Source: Pisaster brevispinus (taxonomy: Eukaryota; Echinodermata; Asteroidea; Forcipulatida; Asteriidae). From it: DNA of 64,000 nucleotides. Below are positions 60,601-64,000 of this stretch, one piece after another (position 1 is the first letter of the stretch; each line of letters begins with the position of its first letter). The notes beneath the pieces are model-generated. The model was not told where the DNA came from and searched no databases. It saw nothing but the letters and a program-made list of their open reading frames with translations. The translations under genes were made by a program, and so were the position numbers. Location: the NCBI GenBank assembly GCA_023634235.1, contig JAMKCF010000003.1:23592742-23656741 (forward strand), given 5' to 3'.

Positions 60601-63600
60601 AATGCCTGTATCAATGGAGGGGGGGACTATTATTTGTTTTATTTATTTATTTATTTTTTTTTTTTTTTTTTGGGGGGGATCACTGAACATCAATTGGCAC
60701 CCACAGCGCATCTTCCGACCCTGGAAATTTGAGTTGTGTGTTTCCCCACTCGCTTACGTATTGTTGTATGGAGCATGGAGGAGAGAGCCAGACTAAAGCC
60801 ATTTTTTTTGAAACCACGGGTTCTGCTTGGTCTCTGGCTTAGGCTCCATTTGTTATTTTGAAAAACGTGTGGTTTTGGTACGGAACAGTATACAGACAGG
60901 CAGACAGAAGTCTCAGCCAGAACCCAATGGCCTACAAACTTGTAGGTGAAACATTACGCGTTGCGACACAGTGGCAGCGTGGTATAGTGGATAGAGTCGG
61001 AGATATTGATGAAAAATTGAACGTTACGTGAAAAGCAAACGCTGGTTTCTGCACGCAAAAACAGAGTATTTAGATTGGATTATTTGCTTATTTGTTTTGT
61101 CAATTGTCGATGATTGATGGTTTGATTGATCGCTTGAAATTTGTACCTATCATACCGTAGCGGTCCACACGAAAAACAAAATTAGAGGGTACATACATTT
61201 GCAAAACCATAAATTTGTCTATGGACATTGACAGACCATGCCACACATATATACCGGAGTGTTGACAAACCAAAGCTTGATTTTGAAGCACCCCTCACAT
61301 ACAAATTAAATTCTCAAACGGGCTACTGAAAATTTGTGCGGGCTAGTCAAATGTACAGCTCACTAGCCCGGCGGGCTCGTCAAGAAAAAAAAGTTGGCGC
61401 AAGGCCTGTCAAAGGTTTCCCATATACAGCTTCATTTCCAAACAACCAGATCAATTTTATTTTTTAAAAAGACGGCGAACAAACCTAATGATTTGGCTAC
61501 GGCTAGGTCTTGCTGCATGTAAGCCACAGCCTTGTCTGTGTTGGCTAGACCCCAGTGAGCGCTGCTCAGTGCAGAGAAGACGGATCCTCGTAGCTTCAGG
61601 CTGCATGTTCCTAAGAACAGAAATATCACAAAGCACAAAATTAATCTTTCAATCATTAATATAAAAAAAACACTAGCAGGGGTGTATTGTACTGCAATTC
61701 TACAAAAAACTTTTAAAAAGAATCTGGTAAAAACTTTCAATCAAGTAATAATTCCCAAGGGAAACTGACCGGGTAAATTTCAAAAATAGATAGCTCAGTT
61801 GGTAGAGCGCCTGCACGTTAATCCGGAGGTCGCAGGTTCAAATCCCGCTCTAGTCAATTTTTCTTTGTTCAACCCAAAATTATGAACCTTGAATTTTTGT
61901 TGTTGAGAGACATATGTTAGAACTTCCAGCCAATTGTGGAATTGGCATTTTGGTAGAGAAGCCGTTTCCAGCCGCTATGACCTCTAAAGGATTAATCAGC
62001 ATCAGTCGTGGCTACTAATTTTTAAGTCTTAATTTTGAATCTGTCTTACCGATCTTGAGAGCTGATTCTAAGACTACCAATGAGGAGGCATGATAGCCAG
62101 CCGCAAGAAGCTCCTGACCAATCACAGAGATGATCACAAAGGGGCTCTTGTCTAACTTCATAGACTGAAGCTGCCGATAGGTGGGTTCAAATGTATCTGT
62201 GAAGAAGAGACAAAAACATGGATTGCCAAATTTGTAAAAACTGAACGAAACCATGTACAGTCAAACAAAGAAATAGCTGTGTTTCCTATACACCACCCAA
62301 AAAAACCCAAAAATGACACAGAACCTATTTATCTTTATATTTAAAAAAACTTACAATAAAACTTAAAACTTCTTGGCATTGCATTTCATGCAAAAATGGG
62401 GAATAAAAGGAATAAGTAATACAAGTATTTTACCTTTTAATATAAAATGAAAGTGTCATTGACAAAACAGGTCAAAAGCTGGGCCCAATTTCATGGCACT
62501 GCTTTAACTGCATAATTCTATGCTTATGATCCATAGAATCACACGCTATACAGGGCGCTGTAAGCGCAGAATTCTCTGGTAAGCAGAGCCATCAGACTGG
62601 CCACCAGTCATACAATTTTAAGTTTACTCAATAAACTCATGTGAGCTTTACAAAGTTCTGCACACAGGGAGTGTAATGAGCAGAAAAATCCACGGGTCAT
62701 TTTTCAAACAGGTTCCTAAACAACTTTTGTTTTAAAGGCAGGTCTATAAAACGTCCATCCACAATGCCGAGAATCACTGCAGTAGTACATGTCTATCCGG
62801 GTTTTACCCCCAAGATGTTTCAAAACTGTGGGGCATTCTGGAACCAATCCTTGGAGGGTTTGGCTGAAGCACGCTGACACAAGGTCCTCAGAATGTACTT
62901 GATGTTTACATGTTTGGTTTCAAAAGCTCTACCGTGCAATCTGGAGCACTTTAAATGGTTTTATTTGATGATTTATGTGAATTTCATGTTAAATCTTTAA
63001 AAAGAAAAGAAAAGCAATTTTGATTTTTTTTTTTTTTTTTTTTTTGCGTGACAGCCCACAATTTGTAATTTCAGCACAACACGCTAGCTTGAGCATGGGC
63101 ACATGGGGAGAATCCTGCTGATGTAACTAAACAATGTGCATCACACTGATCCATGTAATTCTCACCGCATGCAATACACCGTGTACATTTATGTCAAAGT
63201 CATGGCTGAAAACGTAGAGTGATTGTAAGCAGGGTAAACCTGCAGCTATGCCTGGCATGGATTAGCCCCATTTGCCAGCAGTCGGTCTCATACATTACAG
63301 TCAAACAGTCACGCAAGTTCAGCATGAAAGTATGCACACGTACATGTAGGTCAATGATCTACTTCAGAATACCCTACCACCCCCCCCCCCCCAACCAACC
63401 AAAGAAGAAGGGGAAAAAAAACACACAAACAAAACAAGACAAAAAGAGAGACAAGTTGAAACTGCGATGTTAGATTGGCGATCGTAAGGGCTGTAAGCTT
63501 AGTACCAGGAGATTGGTCTCGGGAGTGAAACACAATGCAGCGTCTTGGTCTGTGATGGATGCTAGAGCCTGATTCTTGCCTTACCTTTGAGTGGTGACTT

Positions 63601-63732
63601 AAGAGCGGCCTCTGCTAGTCCAGCAAGCAGTTGAAGACTCTTAGGATCCTGGGAGAGACCTGAGGAGAATGCAGCCAGGGCATCAGCGTGACGACCAAGA
63701 CACTGGAGAGCAATGCCTTGCCGGTAGTAGGC
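34385..63732 (-). CDS. ttc28: TTC28-like TPR/CHAT scaffold protein gene (16 coding exons, 5' end outside window)
   Basis: Sixteen minus-strand exons, all with GT/AG borders and matching phases, join to 7,956 nt including the stop (2,651 residues). The start codon and first exon(s) lie beyond 64000. Order of domains: about 24 forty-residue TPR units (exons at 63.6 to 49.1 kb), a helical AERSRTRAF linker, a CHAT domain (49.2 to 43.6 kb), a conserved helical segment, then a 770-residue Ser/Pro-rich disordered tail. This order is that of metazoan TTC28, a cytoplasmic protein reported at centrosome, spindle midzone and midbody. TPR arrays bind peptides, so a scaffold role is expected. The CHAT fold lacks the His and Cys of active members. 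Introns of up to about 6 kb are filled with SINEs and MITEs. The gene is convergent with the TPST pair. Confidence 0.9.
37141..37248 (-). CDS. ttc28: TTC28 exon: post-CHAT conserved segment
   Basis: 108 nt, phase 1 on both sides. Reads GFDLIDVGKEEVLLITGKQV then SRRMLHYTLQALLAVY, a block highly conserved in TTC28 after CHAT. Donor TATG|GTAAGT at the left edge, acceptor TCTCTAG at the right edge. Confidence 0.85.
37560..37830. repeat. Dispersed repeat R5 copy 3 (TTC28 intron)
   Basis: AAACTTTGCTTGAAATGTTATAG, CCTGATGTTTGGTAACGG, TTCTTGCGACTCCGATG and GGGTCACATAAAGGGTGGAT match the copies at 19020 and 26240. Confidence 0.65.
38107..38218 (-). CDS. ttc28: TTC28 exon: LQQVVAKY segment
   Basis: 112 nt, enters in phase 0 and leaves in phase 1. 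Encodes LQQVVAKYTRDREGAIQVPV and then NVKLWRTPGCHELLASL, conserved in the family. Acceptor TTTTTGCCAACAG, donor CTCTCG|GTGAGT. It can join either the 39.6-kb exon or directly the 40.8-kb exon without changing frame. Confidence 0.82.
39040..39150 (+). mobile_element. tRNA-derived SINE family B
   Basis: GATAGCCCAGTTGGTAGAG (A box), then GGTTCAAATCC (B box) and the GTCAATTTGTCTTTGTTC tail. Upstream AATAGGGAGACCGCCAATAT matches, inverted, the sequence preceding the copy at 59961-60075, so the element starts before the tRNA-like head. Confidence 0.8.
39165..39240 (-). mobile_element. tRNA-derived SINE family C fragment
   Basis: On the minus strand, GCTCGGTGGTCTAATGGTAAG is an A-box region, followed by GACATCTGCTCAAGAATGGC and AAGGTCGTGG. 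A second copy lies inverted at about 45664-45735. Confidence 0.6.
39553..39681 (-). CDS. ttc28: TTC28 in-frame cassette exon (possibly alternative)
   Basis: 129 nt, phase 0 on both sides. Encodes LRVLITRVHQMKGSSVRTQG followed by a Ser-rich stretch ending EQQM. Acceptor GCTTCACAG at the right, donor ATG|GTTAGA at the left. The donor is weaker than those of the other exons. Its removal joins EIISM to LQQVVAKY, which matches vertebrate TTC28 as I recall it better than the version with it. It is therefore either a lineage-specific insert or a skipped exon. The only support is an open frame with good borders; transcript evidence is absent. Confidence 0.55.
39820..39995 (-). mobile_element. tRNA-derived SINE family D
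   Basis: On the minus strand, GGTCTGGTTGGCATAGTGGT starts the tRNA-like head, and CCCCGGTTTGAAAATC stands at the B-box position. The tail GGGGTTTTCCTCCCACGTCT is shared with the element at 54190-54345. Confidence 0.7.
40747..40823 (-). CDS. ttc28: TTC28 exon: GLSQNTLIALSKLL segment
   Basis: 77 nt, enters in phase 1 and leaves in phase 0. Encodes GLSQNTLIALSKLLSFSDAA then QEIISM. Acceptor TCTTTCAG, donor TCCATG|GTAAAT. Confidence 0.8.
40975..41185 (-). mobile_element. tRNA-derived SINE family E
   Basis: On the minus strand the order is GGTGGCTAGTGTGGAAAGCA, CTTGCCTCTCACCACTGTGG, a B box (GGTTCAATTCC) and GGCTAGGGCCAATGTGAG. It lies in a TTC28 intron. Confidence 0.75.
42173..42290 (+). repeat. 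Dispersed repeat R2 copy
   Basis: AGCCTTCGAGAAAGACTCTG, then CTAGAGTCAAAACATCAGACC, then GGTCCTTTGGTTGGTAAGCA follow the order of the 1658 copy. GAAACGTC has decayed to AAAACATC. Confidence 0.7.
42422..42656 (-). CDS. ttc28: TTC28 exon: region after CHAT
   Basis: 235 nt, enters in phase 0 and leaves in phase 1. Encodes IEKSLQRIHRGPKNPIYTTQ, GWQELLKAVGFRFEE, then VFFPLADPGERLLQASASLQ, all conserved TTC28 blocks. Acceptor TCTCTCCTAAG, donor TTGCTTG|GTGAGT. Confidence 0.85.
43191..43470. mobile_element. Foldback element with GGCTCAAT ends (family M3)
   Basis: The left end GGGCTCAATATCATAAAGCC is mirrored by GTTTCATAAAATTGAGCC at the right, with GTAAGC motifs inside both arms. Related but less complete pieces occur near 8213-8244, 37040-37115, 52000-52240 and 62480-62600. 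Confidence 0.7.
43569..43730 (-). CDS. ttc28: TTC28 exon: end of CHAT domain
   Basis: 162 nt, phase 0 on both sides. Encodes EFKQFAHPSNWSGFMLLGCD, including the W-x-G-F strand that closes CHAT folds, then NAIGDLLMSPTKCREALRVL. Acceptor CTCTTGACAG, donor CATCTT|GTAAGT. Confidence 0.87.
43826..44050 (+). mobile_element. SINE family A copy (forward member of inverted pair)
   Basis: CACTTGTGTCCTTGAGCAAG, AAATTGCTTCGTCCTTCATG, then GGGACGTAAAGCCATGGGTC and AAAAGAACCCAGTACAC match the copy at 4709. The head is partly decayed. Confidence 0.75.
44095..44335 (-). mobile_element. SINE family A copy (inverted member of pair)
   Basis: Reads in the opposite direction about 45 bp after the forward copy: CTTGCTCAAGGACACAAATG, ATGACCGGGATTCAAACC (B box complement) and GGTCAGCCACGAC (A box complement). 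The two could base-pair within the TTC28 transcript. Confidence 0.75.
44806..45172 (-). CDS. ttc28: TTC28 exon: CHAT core, position of the missing catalytic Cys
   Basis: 367 nt, enters in phase 2 and leaves in phase 0. Encodes an acidic linker (LDLTDSEESDLESN), then EFLLTAADILDLQLTAKLVV and LSAYASETRSG, then DGIVGLARAFLAAGAQSVLV and the PLWYVPE strand. In active CHAT proteases this LSA strand normally ends in the nucleophile Cys. Here Tyr stands in that place. Exon borders: acceptor TTTTTTAG, donor GTACAG|GTATGC. Confidence 0.88.
45664..45735 (-). mobile_element. tRNA-derived SINE family C fragment
   Basis: CCCACGACCTTTGCCATTCT, AGAGCAGATGTCT and GAGATTGCCCGGT match, in the same orientation, the fragment at 39165-39240. 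Confidence 0.55.
45964..46184 (-). CDS. ttc28: TTC28 exon: CHAT core, position of the missing catalytic His
   Basis: 221 nt, enters in phase 0 and leaves in phase 2. Encodes EAHLVSEIMGVTPLTGPSAT, then ALCKSISNAECLHFATSVSW. CHAT proteases have a His right after the FAT strand; here Ser follows. Acceptor TTTGTCTTCCACAG, whose polypyrimidine tract is part of a tandem repeat in the intron. Donor AACGG|GTGAGG. Confidence 0.88.
46187..46500. repeat. Tandem repeat of about 108-124 bp abutting a TTC28 splice acceptor
   Basis: Units begin at about 46187, 46295 and 46419 with GTGGAAGAC or GTTGAAGACCGACAAC, and each contains a CTGTGACT..GCA(T/C)GTCGG and TTCACAAACAGTG(T/C)GCCCTC block. The third unit is partial. 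The first starts 2 bp from the exon at 45964-46184. A GCGCCCTCTACAGTTT piece also recurs near 58388. Confidence 0.85.
46595..46833 (-). CDS. ttc28: TTC28 exon: start of CHAT core
   Basis: 239 nt, enters in phase 1 and leaves in phase 0. Encodes GDLYLVPFSVLKGASSTECL, FNLRVVPSLRALNT and PAVVVANPELPASVTERWGW, the typical LxxVPFxxL and N-P strands of CHAT. Acceptor TTCCTTGGTAG, donor GAACAG|GTCAGT. Confidence 0.88.
47465..47560 (+). repeat. Dispersed repeat R2, decayed copy
   Basis: GCCAGAGATGAAACGTCAGGC, TTTTTGCATTTATACAACAGG and AAGTAGTTTGCAGCAGCAAAT align with the 1658 copy. The hairpin half is mostly lost. Confidence 0.55.
47763..48359 (-). CDS. ttc28: TTC28 exon: Ser/Asn-rich insert and entry to CHAT
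   Basis: 597 nt, phase 1 on both sides. After GIVKFNDCNLNQLDKSAEED comes a low-complexity Ser/Asn/Thr-rich region, then LRVLYDLLVAPMEDMLP and ATDLVLVLEG, the strand pair leading into the CHAT core. The low-complexity region (about 150 residues) is probably a loop extruding from the domain. Acceptor TCATACAG, donor CTGGAAG|GTATGC. Confidence 0.87.
49067..51883 (-). CDS. ttc28: TTC28 giant exon: 21 TPR units and CHAT N-terminal part
   Basis: 2,817 nt, phase 1 on both sides, uninterrupted. From GHVYSAIGDYPNALASHKQC it encodes about 21 consecutive 40-residue TPR units of the pattern GRAYGNLGNAY..LG..EQA..YH..EL.IA...ND, including one unit with a 4-residue insertion (LVGNCVLNDRG). This is followed by QSASYQSLQKVLVAMDRQEE, ALAVAERSRTRAFVDLLLGR and a VDEILDLV..ANVLYFSVAS strand that begins the CHAT domain. 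TPR arrays of this GNLG subtype (LGN/Rapsyn-like spacing) form a long superhelix. Acceptor CTTTGTTGTAG, donor CAGACG|GTAAGT. Confidence 0.93.
51970..52240. repeat. M3-family remnant
   Basis: GGCTGGTAAGCAAATTCTCG, TTCATAATAAATTTGC, GCGGGTAAGCAGTGGTTACG and TTTTATGAAACTGGCCGC are the arm motifs of the foldback family at 43191-43470. It lies in the intron between the giant exon and 57.9 kb. Confidence 0.5.
52886..53210 (+). repeat. Three-unit tandem repeat of about 104 bp
   Basis: Units start at 52886, 52991 and 53095 with TCCAACACCATTCAGT, and each contains CAACTGTTGGACTC.GATTATGG. The AACTGTT core is preceded by AACACC(C) and followed by GGTATGCCTGA. A fourth unit breaks off after CCCAACGCTATT. 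The first two units are almost identical; the third is more diverged. Confidence 0.9.
54190..54345 (+). mobile_element. tRNA-derived SINE (tail shared with family D)
   Basis: CAGGTTGGCTCTGTGG, a B box GGTTCGAATCC, GACCAGAGCCTTGCATCTGA and the tail GGGTTTTCCTCCCACATCTA. The same tail ends the element at 39820-39995 (inverted). A TTTCATTACCAGAAA string downstream (near 54430) recurs near 5077. Confidence 0.75.
54545..54830. repeat. Repeat with duplicated CTGCCGCGGAGT motif and hammerhead-like end
   Basis: CTACTGCCGCGGAGTAGA at about 54575 and CACTGCCGCGGAGTGAG at about 54751 are each self-complementary hairpins. The block ends (minus strand 54822 to 54775) with GTCTC, CTGACGAT, a GACTAG/CTAGTC hairpin, GAAACGTT and GAGAC. 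A diverged relative of this end (TCATCATCAGGAGAC) lies near 60158. The class is unknown; a Penelope-like origin is possible but unproven. Confidence 0.5.
55489..55876 (+). mobile_element. piggyBac-like MITE copy 4 (M1), best preserved target site
   Basis: 388 bp flanked by TTAA at 55485-55488 and 55877-55880. Left end AGTGAGAGTAAACCTTTTGG, right end CCAAAGGTATACTTTGCCT. Internal sequence is shared with copies at 9715, 17187 and 32151. It lies in a TTC28 intron. Confidence 0.8.
55908..56275 (-). repeat. Dispersed repeat R1, inverted copy
   Basis: GAAATCCACAAGACTGCAAG, GTAGCTC..TTTTTACTGGACAGG, ACCAGACCAGAATCAAA and TTACTGGCCCGATGCTAAAA are the reverse complement of the order at 7769-8135. Confidence 0.65.
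56298..56336 (+). repeat. G-rich homopolymer tract
   Basis: A long G run flanked by GGAGGGGTGG units: at least four G-runs within 40 bp, so a G-quadruplex could form on the plus strand (the non-template strand of TTC28). Similar runs lie near 2446-2472 and 22868-22890. Confidence 0.7.
57882..58040 (-). CDS. ttc28: TTC28 exon: TPR
   Basis: 159 nt, phase 1 on both sides. Encodes GDQIGECRAHGNLGAAFFSK, NYKEALTHHRFQLVLAMKQK and AAAALSSLG, one TPR unit and the start of the next, which is completed by the giant exon. Acceptor TTTCCCGTCCAG, donor AGCTTAG|GTAAAT. Confidence 0.88.
58126..58339. mobile_element. Foldback element with AGACCCTTCCCATG ends (family M2)
   Basis: The left arm AGACCCTTCCCATGAAATAT, ..ATT.., TTTGGTTGGCAAA is mirrored by TTTGCCAACC, AATTAGCATATTCCATGGGC and AGGGTCT. 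About 214 bp. It lies 86 bp from the TTC28 exon at 57882-58040, on its acceptor side. Confidence 0.8.
59203..59400 (+). repeat. Dispersed repeat R4 copy 2
   Basis: GACATTTTGGACCCAAATTTTG, GGTCCTTGGAATGTTATTTT and GTGCAATCTGCAGAATTTTT match 15901-16160. Confidence 0.65.
59955..60075 (-). mobile_element. tRNA-derived SINE family B, best preserved head
   Basis: On the minus strand: CTGGATAGCTCAGTTGGTAG, GGTACGTTAATCCGGAGGTC, GGTTCAAGTCC, then GCTCCAGTCAATTTGTGTTT. A 5-bp acceptor-type pairing (CTGGA with TCCAG) survives, but the anticodon loop lacks the invariant T33 arrangement and the tail is SINE-like. It is therefore not called a tRNA gene. Confidence 0.8.
61485..61610 (-). CDS. ttc28: TTC28 exon: TPR
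   Basis: 126 nt, phase 1 on both sides. Encodes TCSLKLRGSVFSALSSAHWG then LANTDKAVAYMQQDLAVAKS, one TPR unit. Acceptor CTGTTCTTAG, donor TCATTAG|GTTTGT (G at +5 absent). Confidence 0.87.
61785..61870 (+). mobile_element. tRNA-derived SINE family B
   Basis: GATAGCTCAGTTGGTAGAGC, then CACGTTAATCCGGAGGTCGC, the B box GGTTCAAATCC and GTCAATTTTTCTTTGTTCAA. Both internal promoter boxes are intact. It lies antisense in a TTC28 intron. Confidence 0.8.
62050..62196 (-). CDS. ttc28: TTC28 exon: TPR-flanking conserved segment
   Basis: 147 nt, phase 1 on both sides. Encodes TFEPTYRQLQSMKLDKSPFV, IISVIGQELLAAGYHASSLV and VLESALKIG, a segment highly conserved in TTC28 proteins. Acceptor TCTCTTCTTCACAG, donor AGATCG|GTAAGA. 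Confidence 0.9.
62480..62600. repeat. M3-family remnant
   Basis: GGGCCCAATTTCATGGCACTGC and the inner GGTAAGCAGAGCC are the two ends of a shortened foldback unit like that at 43191. Confidence 0.6.
62796..63000 (+). repeat. Dispersed repeat R4 copy 3
   Basis: CTGTGGGGCATTCTGGAACC, GAAGCACGCTGACAC, GGTCCTCAGAATGTACTTGA and GTGCAATCTGGAGCACTTTA match the copies at 15901 and 59203. Confidence 0.7.
63585..63732 (-). CDS. ttc28: TTC28 exon: N-terminal TPR, most upstream exon in window
   Basis: 148 nt, enters in phase 0 and leaves in phase 1. Encodes AYYRQGIALQCLGRHADALA, AFSSGLSQDPKSLQLLAGLA and EAALKSPLK, a classical TPR of the first cluster. Acceptor TTTTTTGCACCAG, donor CTCAAAG|GTAAGG. It enters in phase 0 with no ATG nearby, so at least one more coding exon lies beyond 64000. 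Nothing recognisable lies at 63735-64000. Confidence 0.9.
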
Positions 63733-64000
63733 CTGGTGCAAAAAATATCGGAAGAAAAAGATGAAAATTATTAGAATGTTTCATTCCTCTGAAATTTTGA
63801 AGAAAGAAATGTCAGGGCCTGGAAACACACGACAACCAATATGCATGGGGTCTACGTGCTGTATAGAAAGGTCTATCAATGGCTGAGAGTTGTGCGTTGC
63901 GCATAAACGCTTGATAACGTGGCGTGGCCATCTGTGTCGGGTACCCTGTATACAATAATGACAATGGCTGTTCTGAGTCTCACATCATGAAAGGGACCAG

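Overview
This is eukaryotic, intron-rich, AT-leaning DNA from an invertebrate deuterostome, most likely an echinoderm. The reasons are the gene content (tyrosylprotein sulfotransferase and a TTC28-type TPR/CHAT protein with long spliced introns), frequent TACATGTA runs, TTAGGG-type interstitial telomeric tracts, and a dense load of tRNA-derived SINEs and short foldback (MITE-like) elements. The species cannot be fixed from the window alone; a hemichordate or lancelet remains possible.

Layout. 1-5198: upstream sequence made almost entirely of repeats, including a nested stack of insertions at 3.5-4.4 kb. 5199-5347: a promoter-like CpG-rich patch with a CRE-type site and three CCAAT boxes at exact 15-bp spacing. 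6101-8906 (+): TPST copy A, two coding exons, 416 aa. 8907-24268: about 15 kb without a recognisable gene, with MITEs, SINEs and minisatellites, including a minisatellite that switches orientation twice (21.1-21.7 kb). 24269-27177 (+): TPST copy B, same exon structure, 353 aa; its intron holds a LINE 3' relic next to a telomere-like tract. 27178-34384: repeats, no gene seen. 34385-63732 (-): TTC28-like gene, 16 coding exons that splice in frame to 2,651 residues, convergent with the TPST pair and missing its 5' end beyond the right edge.

How the genes relate. The two TPSTs are a tandem duplication. Both should be Golgi type II membrane enzymes that sulfate tyrosines of secretory proteins, and both keep the PAPS-binding and catalytic motifs, but their C-terminal tails differ. 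The TTC28-like protein is a large cytoplasmic scaffold: about 24 TPR units, then a CHAT (caspase-HetF-associated) fold that lacks both expected catalytic residues, then a 770-residue disordered Ser/Pro-rich tail. No functional link between the TPSTs and TTC28 is visible. No new multi-gene system was found. The more unusual signals are the orientation-switching minisatellite, the inactive CHAT domain, an in-frame cassette exon, a minisatellite abutting a splice acceptor, and hammerhead-like folds in two repeat families.
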